64,000 nucleotides of DNA from PALSA-612 sp963773055 (GCA_963773055.1 CAVYZL010000003.1:434001-498000); one strand, 5' to 3'. Numbered from the stretch's first letter, positions 24,857-33,912 are shown. Notes: generated by a model from the sequence alone, not told the origin. A program made the numbers and translations.

Positions 24857-25797
24857 GCGCGGCACCGCTGTTCGTCCTCGGCGTCCGCCGCTCCGGGACG
24901 ACGCTGCTCCGCGTGATGCTCGACCGGCACCCCACGGTCGCGATCCCGGACGAGTCGTACTTCATCCCTCAGCTCGCCGACCGACACCGCGGCTCGATCG
25001 ACGTCGCCTCCTTCGTCGACGACCTGCGCCGGCTGCCGACCCTCCGCGACTGGGGGGTCGAGGTCGCGGAGGTCGAGCAGCGGCTCCGACCGGGGATGAC
25101 CCCGGGTGCTGCGATCAGCGCCGTCTACCTCGCGTACGCCGCCGCTCAGGGCAAGGAGCGCTGGGGCGACAAGACGCCCATGTACATGCAGCACCTCCCG
25201 ACGCTCCAGCGTCTCTTCCCCGACGCGCGCTACGTGCACCTGATCAGGGACGGCCGCGACGCGGCGGTGTCCTTCCTCGCGATGCCCGAAGGGGTCGTCA
25301 CGCGCACGTGGGCGCACCCGCGCGACGCGCGCGGCTTTGCGTGCCAGTGGCGCTCGGAGGTGCTCGCGGCACGCGCGCTCGGGTCGCGAGTTGGCCGGTG
25401 CTACCTCGAAGTGCGCTACGAGGCGCTCGTTGCAGAGCCCGAGCGCGTGCTGCAGGAGATCTGCGAGCACCTAGGCCTCGCGTTCGAGCCCGCAATGCTC
25501 GGGTATGCGGGCGAGGTCGACGTCTCCTCGAAGCCGCACCAGCAGAGCCTGCTCCGGCCGCCGACGCCCAACCTCCGCGACTGGCGAACGGAGCTGGCCG
25601 AGGCAGACGCCCGAGCGTTCGCGACGGTCGCGGGCGACCTGCTCGCCGAGCTCGGCTATCCGCCGAGCGGCGAGCGGACGTCGGGCGGGCGCCTGCAGGA
25701 GGACCTTTATCGCGCGAAGGTGGCCGCGTGGAACGCGACCGGCTCCGCGGTCCGCCGCTCGCCCGCCTGGCGCCGGCGGCATCCGCCGCTCATTTGA
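24853..25797 (+). CDS. Sulfotransferase family protein
   Basis: 314 residues. The PAPS-binding 5'-phosphosulfate loop reads RRSGTTLLRVML (about 12-23), and the 3'-phosphate region is YVHLIRDGRDAAVSF (about 126-140). WGDKTPMYMQHL is typical of bacterial sulfotransferases related to Stf0/protein-tyrosine types. It would transfer sulfate from PAPS to a lipid, sugar or protein; the acceptor is unknown. APS kinase about 3 kb upstream can supply PAPS. GTG start coupled to the secreted Ig protein, which may be its substrate or merely a neighbour. Overlaps the convergent gene by 8 bp. Confidence 0.87.
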   Translation: MSAAPLFVLGVRRSGTTLLRVMLDRHPTVAIPDESYFIPQLADRHRGSIDVASFVDDLRRLPTLRDWGVEVAEVEQRLRPGMTPGAAISAVYLAYAAAQGKERWGDKTPMYMQHLPTLQRLFPDARYVHLIRDGRDAAVSFLAMPEGVVTRTWAHPRDARGFACQWRSEVLAARALGSRVGRCYLEVRYEALVAEPERVLQEICEHLGLAFEPAMLGYAGEVDVSSKPHQQSLLRPPTPNLRDWRTELAEADARAFATVAGDLLAELGYPPSGERTSGGRLQEDLYRAKVAAWNATGSAVRRSPAWRRRHPPLI

Positions 25798-27049
25798 CCT
25801 CGGGTGGGCTGTTCTGCCCGCGAAACGCCGTCAGGATCCCGTTCAGCGAGAAGTAGTAGTGGCGGTCGGTGGCGATCCCGGGCGAGTACTTGCCCATACC
25901 GATCTGCCAGGCGACCTTTCCCGTCGACGTGTCTGCGGCGTACGTCCGCTGCTCGAGCGTGGAGAAGAAGACGAGCTTGCCGACGACGACCGGCGCGCCG
26001 AGGATTCGGCCGGGAACGGTGCGCCGCCAGAGCTCCTGGCCTGTCTTCGCGCTGTAGGCGCGGAGGGCGCCGTCGAAGCCGCCGACGAACACGCGGCCGG
26101 CCGCGACCGCCGGCGTCGTGTAGCCGAGGGAGCCGACGCGGCCGGTCCACAGCGTGTCGCCGTTGACGGCGGAGAGCGCGTAGACCTTTCCCGAGCGTGC
26201 GACGCAGAAGATTCGCTTGCCATCGGTCGAGGGGCTCGCATAGAAGCTCTCGTAGCGGAAGAAGTCGCGCTTGAAGTACTTGCTCCAGAGCTTCGTCCCG
26301 TTCGTCCTGTTGAGGCACAGGATCGATCCCGCGTACGTAGAGATGCAGATGCGGTTGCCCCACACCGACGGGCTCGAGTTGATCCGGCCGCCGGTGTTGT
26401 AGGCCCACCGGACGGATCCCGTCGCGACGTTGGCGGCGAACAAGCGTCCGTTGGTCACGCCGAAGTAGACGGTGTTGCCGAGCGCTACCGGTGAGGACTC
26501 GACCTTCGCGTTCGTACGGAGCTGCCAGAGCCGGTGGCCGTTCTCGCGGTCGAACGCGGTGACCGTGCCGTCGTGCGACGTGACGATCAGCCGCTGCCCT
26601 GCGATCGCCGGCGTCGACGCCTTGGCTGCAGCACCGCCTTGCGACCAGAGGATCTTCCCAGTCTGCGCGTCGAGCGCGACTGTTCGGCCGCCGAACGTGT
26701 TCACGTACAGCTGCCCGTCGCAGTAGCTCGGCGGATACTCCATGTAGCTGCCCATCGCCCGCGCCCAGAGAGGCTTGGTCGGGGTTCCGAGCTGCGAGGC
26801 GAGGCGGGAGAGAGAGCGCTGTGGGTCGCCGCCGAATTCCTCCCAGCAGCGGCGGTCGGCCTCCGGCGCCCGATGCGTCGGCTTCGAGACATGCGTACGC
26901 GGCGGCCGGACCGTGGTCACGCCCGAGAGGTCGGTCTCGATCCCGCCCGAGGAGGGCGGGGAGGGCACGATCACGACCCAGATGATCGCGAGCCCGCCGG
27001 CAATCAGCGCGAGGCAGCCTGCGGCTGCGAGGAGAACACGTTTTGACAT
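25790..27049 (-). CDS. PQQ-like beta-propeller protein, membrane-anchored
   Basis: 419 residues with an N-terminal membrane helix (VLLAAAGCLALIAGGLAIIWVVI, residues 5-27) and then repeats of the PQQ/BamB propeller type: DAQTGKILW, DRENGHRLWQL, NVATGSVRWAY, NRTNGTKLWSK, SAVNGDTLW, SAKTGQELWRR and DTSTGKVAWQ. Seven or more blades fit a closed propeller facing the cell exterior. Such proteins often act as scaffolds; no catalytic residues are evident. It lies 21 bp after the O-antigen ligase gene and is probably co-transcribed with it. Confidence 0.85.
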   Translation of the reverse strand: MSKRVLLAAAGCLALIAGGLAIIWVVIVPSPPSSGGIETDLSGVTTVRPPRTHVSKPTHRAPEADRRCWEEFGGDPQRSLSRLASQLGTPTKPLWARAMGSYMEYPPSYCDGQLYVNTFGGRTVALDAQTGKILWSQGGAAAKASTPAIAGQRLIVTSHDGTVTAFDRENGHRLWQLRTNAKVESSPVALGNTVYFGVTNGRLFAANVATGSVRWAYNTGGRINSSPSVWGNRICISTYAGSILCLNRTNGTKLWSKYFKRDFFRYESFYASPSTDGKRIFCVARSGKVYALSAVNGDTLWTGRVGSLGYTTPAVAAGRVFVGGFDGALRAYSAKTGQELWRRTVPGRILGAPVVVGKLVFFSTLEQRTYAADTSTGKVAWQIGMGKYSPGIATDRHYYFSLNGILTAFRGQNSPPEVK

Positions 27050-27070
27050 CGGAGAGGCGAGGGGCCGGCT

Positions 27071-28561
27071 CTAAGTGTGCCAGCGGCCCTCGACCCGACT
27101 GAACAGAGAGGTGGCTATGCCGGCAGGCGGGTCGAGCCTCCAGCCGCCGGCGGCGACGAGGGCGGCGACGGCCACGGCGCCCCACATGATCGGGTCCTCG
27201 AAGAAGCCGGAGTAGAAGAGCGAGTGGAGGAAGAGCACGAGGAAGACGACCGAGAGGCCCAGCCCGAGCGCACGCCGTCTCTTGGTCGTCTCGACGAGGA
27301 GGCGCACGGCGCCTGCAAGAAAGAGCAGGTACAGCCCGAAGCCGATCACTCCGAGCTCGGCGAAGACGGTCAGCGGCGTCGTGTGCGAGGCGTTCTTGTC
27401 GGCCGGCCTGCGCGTCTTCACCTCGCGACGGGAGGCGAGCGGCTGGCTGCCGATGCCGACACCGACGACGGGGTGGTTCCGGATCACGGTCGTCGTCAGC
27501 GAGACGAGCCGCGAGCGCCCGCTCGTTGCCCGTCTGAGCCCGGTGTCCTTCGCCGACACGAGGGCGAACGCGCCGCCCAGGATCGCGAAGGCGATCGCGA
27601 CTGCGATCACGAGGTTCCGGCTGCGCCGGTCGGCGAGCAGGATCGTCGCCGCGAGCAGCGTCACGAAGAGGACGACCATGCTCGACTGCGAGTACGAGAA
27701 GTAGAGGCCTCCGAAGAGAATGGCGACGAGGACGAGTGCGTACGCCAGGCGCACGCGCGCGAGCCAGAGCAGCACGACGAGCAGCGAGATCGCGAGCACG
27801 AGATGCCGGCCGTAGATGCTCGGGTCCTTGAACAGCGACGTCACGCGGAAGTACGTCGTGTACGCGTTGGCGACACGGAGGTCCTGGGCGAAGATCAGCG
27901 TGTGCGACCAGGCCTGGTAGAGGCCGATCGCCGCGAAGAGCGTTGCGAGGCCGACCAGCGTCACGGCGAGTGCGTGCGGCAGCCAGTCGGCGTACGGGGC
28001 GCGGGCGACGGCCGCGACGAGGGCGGAGAAAGGGAAGACGAAGAACAGAAGCTCGATCGATCCCTGCTCGACGTCGAGCGCCCAGAGCAGCGAGACGGAT
28101 GCCCACGCGATGAACGCGGCGGCGGGCCAGGAGAGCCACGGCGAGATCGCGCTCAGCTGGTCTCTCCGCACGGAGCGGACGAGGAGAGCCAGCACGGCGC
28201 CAGCGAGCACGAGGTAGAGGGGGAGCAGGAGGAACGCGTGCTGGCTGCCGAGATCGACGGGCAGCCTGAATGGGGCCGCCGCGAGCAGGCAGACGGGCAC
28301 GATCGTCGGCCAGCGAACGAATGCCCACGCCAGCGCAGCCGCGGCGATGGCGCCCGCCACGAGCGCCGCCGCGCCCGGTGCGGACGTGAAGCGCTCGAGG
28401 TCGTGCCGCGGCAGCAGCGCTGCTGTGAGCATCACCTCGGCTGCCGCGATCAGCGCCGCGCCGCCGACGATCGCCGCGCGCCGAGGCGGCGGGAGGATGA
28501 CGAGCGCGGAGCCGGCCGCTCCGAGCAACGCCGCGGTCTGCGCGAGGGCTCCGTGCGTCAT
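27071..28561 (-). CDS. O-antigen ligase / polymerase family membrane protein (Wzy_C)
   Basis: 496 residues with about twelve hydrophobic segments. The large outer loop typical of the Wzy_C domain contains FKDPSIYGRHL, RSRLVSLTTTVIRNHPVVGVGIG and NASHTTPLTVFAELGVIGF. The pattern N-H-P...G-x-G followed by a conserved His (ASHTTPL) is the family signature. Role: joining or polymerising glycan chains on a lipid carrier outside the membrane. Distinct from the second family member at 52850. Confidence 0.85.
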   Translation of the reverse strand: MTHGALAQTAALLGAAGSALVILPPPRRAAIVGGAALIAAAEVMLTAALLPRHDLERFTSAPGAAALVAGAIAAAALAWAFVRWPTIVPVCLLAAAPFRLPVDLGSQHAFLLLPLYLVLAGAVLALLVRSVRRDQLSAISPWLSWPAAAFIAWASVSLLWALDVEQGSIELLFFVFPFSALVAAVARAPYADWLPHALAVTLVGLATLFAAIGLYQAWSHTLIFAQDLRVANAYTTYFRVTSLFKDPSIYGRHLVLAISLLVVLLWLARVRLAYALVLVAILFGGLYFSYSQSSMVVLFVTLLAATILLADRRSRNLVIAVAIAFAILGGAFALVSAKDTGLRRATSGRSRLVSLTTTVIRNHPVVGVGIGSQPLASRREVKTRRPADKNASHTTPLTVFAELGVIGFGLYLLFLAGAVRLLVETTKRRRALGLGLSVVFLVLFLHSLFYSGFFEDPIMWGAVAVAALVAAGGWRLDPPAGIATSLFSRVEGRWHT

Positions 28562-28590
28562 CGCCGAGGGGAGGCAAGCCTATCCCGTGA

Positions 28591-28596
28591 AAGAAT
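28591..28596 (+). promoter_or_regulatory. AAGAAT, candidate -10 box of the PIG-L gene
   Basis: AAGAAT ends 6 nt before the ATG at 28603, in the 41-bp gap between divergent genes. Weaker match than the TAGAAT and TAGACT boxes elsewhere. Confidence 0.3.
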
Positions 28597-28602
28597 CAGC
28601 GC

Positions 28603-29238
28603 ATGCTGTCCAATGCACGCCGCGCGCTCGTCCTCGCACCGCATACCGACGACGGCGAGTTCGGTTGCGGCGGGACGATGGCGCGGCTCGTCGAGGACGG
28701 CGTCGAGGTCCGGTACGTCGCGTTCTCGATTGCCACCAAGTCGCTGCCGGAGGGCTTCCCGCCCGACACGCTCGCGAAGGAGGTGCGCGAGGCGACGGCC
28801 GAGCTCGGCATCCCCGAGGGCTCACTCGACGTCCACGACTTCGAGGTGCGGACGTTCCCCGACCGGCGCCAGGACATCCTCGAGCTCCTGATCGCGCTCT
28901 GGGAAGAGTGGCAGCCGGACATCGTCTTCCAGCCGAGCCTGCACGACGTCCACCAGGACCACCAAGCGGTCGCGTCGGAGGGGCTCCGCGCGTTCAAGCG
29001 GACGACGATCCTCGGCTACGAGATCCCCTGGAACAACTTCGACTTCGCCTACCAGGCGTACGTCGCGCTCGAGGAACGGCACATCGAGCGCAAGATCGCG
29101 GCGCTCGCGAAGTACGCGTCACAGCAGCACCGGCGCTACGCGGACCCCGACTACATCAGGTCGCTCGCGCGTCTCCACGGCACGAACGTCAGCCGTGGTC
29201 TCGCCGAGTGCTTCCAGGTCTACCGGATCGTTGCTTGA
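28603..29238 (+). CDS. PIG-L / LmbE family deacetylase
   Basis: 211 residues. The zinc-binding motif A-P-H-x-D-D is in LVLAPHTDDGEFGCGG (about 9-24), and the second metal-binding His pair is in HDVHQDHQAV. Family enzymes remove N-acetyl groups from GlcNAc-containing substrates, including mycothiol and bacillithiol precursors and surface sugars. The substrate cannot be told from the sequence. It stands alone, divergent from the O-antigen ligase gene and convergent with mntR. Confidence 0.88.
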   Translation: MLSNARRALVLAPHTDDGEFGCGGTMARLVEDGVEVRYVAFSIATKSLPEGFPPDTLAKEVREATAELGIPEGSLDVHDFEVRTFPDRRQDILELLIALWEEWQPDIVFQPSLHDVHQDHQAVASEGLRAFKRTTILGYEIPWNNFDFAYQAYVALEERHIERKIAALAKYASQQHRRYADPDYIRSLARLHGTNVSRGLAECFQVYRIVA

Positions 29239-29244
29239 GCTGAC

Positions 29245-29907
29245 CTAGCGGACGCCGATCTGGGCCGCGAGCTCGCGCGAGATCGCGTGCTCGGCGCCGT
29301 CGGCCGACACCGTCAGCGGTCCGTCGAACGGGGCGACGCGGACGACCTCGACGGTCGCGCCTGGAAGGAGCCGGAGCTCGACGAGGTAGCGAAGGATGTC
29401 GGTGTCGTCGGGGACGCGGCGCACCGTCGAGCGCTCGCCTGGCGAGAGCGCGTGCAGCGGCCGCAGCCGGTCGTCGTCGACGTTGAGCTCGGCATCCGGT
29501 ATCGGATCCCCGTGCGGGTCGTGCGTCGGGTAGCCGAGCGAGGCGTCGATCCGTGCCTCGAGCTCCTCCGACAGCGCATGCTCGAGCCGGTCTGCCTCCG
29601 CGTGCACCTCGTCGATCGGCATGCCGAGGGTCTCCGCGAGGTACTGCTCGAGCAGCCGGTGGTGCCGGATGATCTCGACCGCGGCCTTGCGCCCGGTCGG
29701 GGTGAGCGTGACGCCGCGGTAGCGCTCGTGCTCGACAAGCTTCAGCGAGGCGAGCTTCTTCAGCATCGAAGTGACGGATGGTGGCGACACGCCCAATCGC
29801 TCCGCGAGCACGGACGTCGTCGCACGACCCTGCTCGAGCTCGAGCTTGTAGATCTCCTTCAGATAGTCCTCGGACGTCTGGCTGAGCGGCGCTCGAGACA
29901 TGATCAC
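29245..29907 (-). CDS. mntR: DtxR/MntR family metal-dependent repressor
   Basis: 220 residues from the GTG at 29907 (an ATG at 29901 is the alternative). The N-terminal winged helix is LAERLGVSPPSVTSMLKKL (about 34-52), followed by the metal-binding dimerisation domain with HRLLEQYLAETLG and HAEADRLEHALSEE. The C-terminal SH3/FeoA-like domain (about 150-220) is that of the longer DtxR/IdeR-type proteins. Divergent from mntH, which it very likely represses when Mn(II) (or Fe(II)) is plentiful. Confidence 0.9.
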   Translation of the reverse strand: MIMSRAPLSQTSEDYLKEIYKLELEQGRATTSVLAERLGVSPPSVTSMLKKLASLKLVEHERYRGVTLTPTGRKAAVEIIRHHRLLEQYLAETLGMPIDEVHAEADRLEHALSEELEARIDASLGYPTHDPHGDPIPDAELNVDDDRLRPLHALSPGERSTVRRVPDDTDILRYLVELRLLPGATVEVVRVAPFDGPLTVSADGAEHAISRELAAQIGVR

Positions 29908-29945
29908 TTTCTAATATAGAGTTTTGCCATGTCTAACTGCATGAC
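29908..29945. promoter_or_regulatory. mntR: Shared mntR/mntH promoter and candidate operator
   Basis: The 38-bp gap is unusually AT-rich. Toward mntR, TATATT (minus strand, 29918-29913) ends 5 nt before the GTG; toward mntH, TCTAAC (29932-29937) ends 8 nt before its GTG. TCTAA occurs twice, at 29910 and 29932, 22 bp apart (two helical turns). TAGA (29917-29920) and TCTA (29932-29935) form a short inverted repeat. One bound repressor could cover both promoters. Assignment rests on position and pattern only. Confidence 0.5.
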
Positions 29946-31271
29946 GTGACCCCACCGCGACTGCGCGACCGCGACGCGCTCGTCCACCCGCTGGACGACG
30001 TGCTTCCCGGCGAGGCGCGCGTCCTCGAGGCGGCAGAGGAGTCGCTGAGCGGGCAGCGCCGTGGTGTGGGGCGCTTCGCCCCGTTTCTCGGGCCGGCGTT
30101 CATCGCCGCGGTCGCCTACATCGATCCGGGGAACTTCGCGACGAACATGGCCGCCGGCGCGAAGTTCGGCTACCTCCTGCTCTGGGTCGTCCTGATGGCG
30201 AACCTGATGGCGATGCTCATCCAGGCAATGAGCGCCAAGCTCGGCATCGCCACGGGGCGAAACCTCCCGGAGATGTGTCGGGAACGCTACTCGCGCCGAA
30301 CGAGCTTCCTCCTTTGGATCCAGGCCGAGGTGATCGCGATGGCGACAGATCTCGCGGAGTTCACGGGGGCGGCAATCGGGCTCAACCTCCTGTTCGGCAT
30401 CCCGCTCTTTCCCGCCGCGCTTCTCACGGGTGTCGCGGCCTTCGGGATCCTCGCGCTGCAGACGCGTGGATTCCGGCGTCTCGAGGCGACGATCGCAGGC
30501 CTGATCGGCGTCATCGTCGCGGCGTTCGCGCTCCAGGTCGTGATGGCGGACCCCGACCCGAAGGACGTGGCGGGCGGCTTCGTCCCCGGCTTCGAGGGCA
30601 AGGAAAGCGTCCTGCTCGCCGTCGGCATCCTTGGCGCGACCGTCATGCCGCACGTGATCTACCTCCATTCGGCGCTGACCCAGCACCGGCTCGTCGGCGC
30701 GACGGAGGAGGCGAAGCGCCGCATCTACCGCTTCGAGCTCGTCGACGTCGTCATTGCGCTCGGAATCGCCGGGCTCATCAACATGTCGATGCTCGTGATC
30801 GCAGCGTCGGTCTTCCACGTGCCCGGCCTGACGGAGATCGGTGACCATCTCGACCTGGTCTACAACCAGCTGGGCATCGAGCTCGGCAACGGCGCCGGCA
30901 CGCTGTTCGCGGTGGCGCTCCTCGCCTCGGGCCTCTCCTCTTCGAGCATCGGGACGATGGCCGGGCAGGTGGTCATGCAGGGGTTCATCGATCGCCGCAT
31001 CCCGCTCTTCGTTCGCCGCCTGATCACGATGGTGCCCGCGCTCGTCCTCATCGGCATCGGCGTCAATGCGTCGCGCGCGCTCGTATTCAGCCAGGTTGTG
31101 CTCTCGTTCGGCATCCCCTTCGCGCTCGTCCCGCTTGTTCTCTTCTGCAAGAACCGCGGGATCATGGGCTCGCTCGTCAACAAGCGGTCGACGACGGTCG
31201 TCGCGACGATCGTGGCCGGCGTGATCATCGCGCTCAACCTCTTCCTGCTCGAGCAGACGTTCTTCGGCTGA
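29946..31271 (+). CDS. mntH: Nramp-family manganese/divalent metal transporter
   Basis: 441 residues, about eleven membrane helices. Metal-site motifs are intact: D-P-G-N in AYIDPGNFATNMAAG (helix 1) and M-P-H in GATVMPHVIYLHSAL (helix 6). Proton-driven Mn(II) uptake is the usual role. GTG start; an ATG five bases upstream (29941) is out of frame. The cytoplasmic N terminus is charged and about 45 residues long. Regulation by the divergent MntR is likely. Confidence 0.92.
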   Translation: MTPPRLRDRDALVHPLDDVLPGEARVLEAAEESLSGQRRGVGRFAPFLGPAFIAAVAYIDPGNFATNMAAGAKFGYLLLWVVLMANLMAMLIQAMSAKLGIATGRNLPEMCRERYSRRTSFLLWIQAEVIAMATDLAEFTGAAIGLNLLFGIPLFPAALLTGVAAFGILALQTRGFRRLEATIAGLIGVIVAAFALQVVMADPDPKDVAGGFVPGFEGKESVLLAVGILGATVMPHVIYLHSALTQHRLVGATEEAKRRIYRFELVDVVIALGIAGLINMSMLVIAASVFHVPGLTEIGDHLDLVYNQLGIELGNGAGTLFAVALLASGLSSSSIGTMAGQVVMQGFIDRRIPLFVRRLITMVPALVLIGIGVNASRALVFSQVVLSFGIPFALVPLVLFCKNRGIMGSLVNKRSTTVVATIVAGVIIALNLFLLEQTFFG

Positions 31272-31324
31272 GATCTCGCGGGGCACGCTGCTCCGTTACG
31301 GTTCGACGGCCCACGCAGCGCGCC

Positions 31325-31334
31325 GAGAGGAGGT
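31325..31334 (+). promoter_or_regulatory. hmgA: Strong ribosome-binding site of hmgA
   Basis: GAGAGGAGGT lies 5 nt before the ATG at 31340. It contrasts with the many genes here that lack such a site and seem to be leaderless. Confidence 0.6.
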
Positions 31335-31339
31335 CCGAG

Positions 31340-32533
31340 ATGCCGTTCTACGTCCGCCGCGGAGACGTCCCACGCAAGAGGCACATCGTGTTTCGGGACA
31401 ACGGAACGCTGCTCACCGAGGAGGTGATGGGCCTCGAGGGCTTCACGGGGAACGAGTCGATCCTCTACCACCTCCGGTCGCCGTGCCGCGTGAAGGAGCT
31501 CGGCGAGTTCGAGCCGATCGAGCGCGACGAATGGATTCCCGACGCGCACGCCCACCGGCACTTCGCGACGGCGCCGGCCGCGCCCTCGGGCGATGAGATC
31601 AGCGGCCGACGCGTGCTGATGTGGAACGACGACGTCGAGATCTCGCTCTGTCGGCCCGCGCACACGATGGACTACTTCTTCCGAAACGGCGAGCACGACG
31701 AGATCGTGTTCGTCCACGAGGGGACGGGCACGCTCGAGACGATCTTCGGGGACGTCGCCTACAAGGACGGCGACTACGTCGTCATCCCGCGCGGCACGAC
31801 GTACCGCTTCGTGCCGGAGGGCGAGCAGCGGCATCTCGTCTTCGAGTCGCCCGGGCTGATGACGATCCCGGCCCGGTACCGCAACGAGTACGGCCAGCTG
31901 CTCGAGGGGGCGCCGTTCTCGAACCGCGACCTCCATCCGCCGGGCGAGCTCCAGACGCATCGCGACGAGGGCGAGTTCGTCGTCAAGGTGCGCGTGCGCG
32001 GCGGATACCAGACATACGTCCTCGACTACCACCCGTTCGACGTCGTCGGCTGGGACGGCTACCTCTTCCCGTGGACGTTCTCCGTTCACGATTTCGAGCC
32101 GATCACGGGCCGCATCCACCAGCCACCGCCGACGCACCAGACGTTCCAGGGGCAGAACTTCGTCATCTGCTCGTTCTGCCCGCGCAAGCTCGACTTCGAC
32201 CCGGAGGCGATCCCGATCCCGTACCACCACTCGAATCTCCAGTCCGAGGAGATGATCTATTACGTCTCCGGGAACTTCGGCTCGCGCAAGAACATCGAGG
32301 TCGGGTCGATCACGCTCCATCCCTCGGGCCTGCCCCACGGGCCGCACCCGGGCCTCGCGGAGAAGTCGATCGGCGTCGCCGAGACGACGGAGCTCGCCGT
32401 CATGTGCGACACGTTCCGGCCGCTCAAGCTGTCCACGTTCGCGCGCGAGCTCGACGACGGCCGCTACGCGTACTCGTGGTACGAGCCGGCCGAGGGCGAT
32501 CCCGGCCTCGCCGGCGTGACGTCGCACCTCTGA
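31340..32533 (+). CDS. hmgA: Homogentisate 1,2-dioxygenase
   Basis: Non-haem iron enzyme that opens the ring of homogentisate in tyrosine/phenylalanine breakdown. 397 residues, slightly shorter than the human or Pseudomonas enzymes. Typical stretches are EIVFVHEGTGTLET, DYVVIPRGTTYRF, the iron-site region IPYHHSNLQSEEMIYYVSGNFGSR and ITLHPSGLPHGPHPG, which holds the conserved His residues. A strong ribosome-binding site precedes it. The tryptophanase gene begins directly at the next base, so both belong to an aromatic amino acid unit; maleylacetoacetate isomerase and fumarylacetoacetase are not in the window. Confidence 0.93.
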   Translation: MPFYVRRGDVPRKRHIVFRDNGTLLTEEVMGLEGFTGNESILYHLRSPCRVKELGEFEPIERDEWIPDAHAHRHFATAPAAPSGDEISGRRVLMWNDDVEISLCRPAHTMDYFFRNGEHDEIVFVHEGTGTLETIFGDVAYKDGDYVVIPRGTTYRFVPEGEQRHLVFESPGLMTIPARYRNEYGQLLEGAPFSNRDLHPPGELQTHRDEGEFVVKVRVRGGYQTYVLDYHPFDVVGWDGYLFPWTFSVHDFEPITGRIHQPPPTHQTFQGQNFVICSFCPRKLDFDPEAIPIPYHHSNLQSEEMIYYVSGNFGSRKNIEVGSITLHPSGLPHGPHPGLAEKSIGVAETTELAVMCDTFRPLKLSTFARELDDGRYAYSWYEPAEGDPGLAGVTSHL

Positions 32534-33912
32534 GTGGCCTTCGAGACGATCATCGAGCCGTTCCGGATCCACTCGGTGGAGCCGCTGCGGCTGACGACGG
32601 AGGAGGAGCGGCGCAAGGCGATCGAGGCGGTCGACTTCAACCTGTTCAAGCTGCCGGCGTCGGAGGTGCTGATCGACCTGCTCACCGACTCCGGGACGGG
32701 GGCGATGTCACGCGATCAGTGGGCGGCGATCCAGCACGGGGACGAGAGCTATGCCGGGTCGCCGTCGTGGTTCCGCTTCCTCGCCGCCGTGCAGGAGCTG
32801 TTCCCGTTCCCGCACGTGATCCCGACGCACCAGGGCCGCGCGGCGGAACGGATCCTCTTCTCGGTGATCGGGGGGCCGGGGAAGGTCGTTCCGAACAACA
32901 CCCACTTCGACACGACGCGCGCCAACGTCGAGTTCACGGGCGCGGAGGCCGTCGACCTGCCGATCCCCGAGGGCCGCGACCCATCCGCGCTCCATCCCTT
33001 CAAAGGGAACATGGACGTCGACGCGCTCGAGGCGTTGCTGGCGGACCGCTCGGCGGACGTGCCGGCCGTCTTCGTCACGATCACGAACAACTCGGGCGGC
33101 GGCCAGCCCGTCTCGCTCGCGAACCTCCGCGCCGTGCGTGCGACGTGCGACCGCCACGGCGTGCCGCTCTTCCTCGACGCGTGCCGGTTCGCGGAGAACG
33201 CCTGGTTCATCAGGGAGCGCGAGGAGGGCCACGGCGACCGGACGGTCGCCGACATCGTGCGCGAGACTGGCTTCGCTCGGCGGACGGGATGACGATGAGC
33301 GCAAAGAAAGACCCGCTCGCGAACATCGGCGGCTGGCTCGCGATGCGAGACGACGAGCTTGCCGACCGGTGCCGGACGCTCGAGATCCTCACCGAGGGCT
33401 TCCCGACCTATGGGGGTCTGGCCGGCCGGGATCTCGAGGCGATCGCCCAGGGTCTCGTCGAGGCGGTCGACCACGATTACCTCCGCTACCGAACGCGCTC
33501 CACGGCCTATCTCGGCGATGGCCTGCTGCGCAACGGGTTCCCGCTCGTGCAGCCCTTCGGTGGCCACGCGATCTACGTCGATGCCCGCGCCCTGCTGCCG
33601 CACATCCCGCCGCTCGAGTATCCGGGCCAGTCGCTCTCCGTCGAGCTCTATGCCGTGGGCGGCATTCGCGGCTGCGAGATCGGCACGGTGATGTTCGGCC
33701 GCCGTCCGGACGGGACGGAGGCCCCGGCGGCCATGGACCTCGTCCGGCTCGCGATCCCGAGGCGGACGTACACGCAGAGCCACGTCGACTACGTGATCGA
33801 GGTCGCCGAGCGCGTGGTCGAGCGGGCGTCGGCCCTTCGTGGCTACCGGATCGTCGAGGAGCCGCCCTCGCTCCGGCACTTCACGGCGCGGTTCGCGCCG
33901 CTCGCCGCTTGA
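32534..33912 (+). pseudogene. tnaA: Tryptophanase (beta-eliminating lyase), frameshifted
   Basis: PLP lyase splitting tryptophan to indole, pyruvate and ammonia. The first frame (GTG at 32534) carries EPFRIHSVEPL, LTDSGTGAMS, PTHQGRAAE and NNSGGGQPVS, and breaks near 33263-33290. The second frame carries GMTMSAKKDPLANIGGWLAM with the PLP lysine, GFPTYGGLAGRD and LRHFTARF up to 33912. The total is one base short of a multiple of three, so a net single deletion restores a 459-residue enzyme. GIRGCEIG and YTQSHVDY match tryptophanase better than tyrosine phenol-lyase. Its last 32 bp overlap the convergent flippase gene. Confidence 0.86.

Noticed and set aside
25707..28577. A 956-residue minus-strand reading across the PQQ and O-antigen ligase genes
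   Set aside because: It is the arginine/proline-rich shadow of two real genes in another frame and shows no protein family features.
31621..33912. A 763-residue protein covering hmgA and the end of tnaA
   Set aside because: Only the last part (from about 33290) is real tryptophanase sequence; the rest is an out-of-frame shadow of hmgA and the first part of tnaA.
32534..33912. Tyrosine phenol-lyase instead of tryptophanase
   Set aside because: Tempting next to hmgA, but GIRGCEIG, YTQSHVDY and LRHFTARF agree better with tryptophanases than with the GVRSMERG type of tyrosine phenol-lyase. Not fully excluded.
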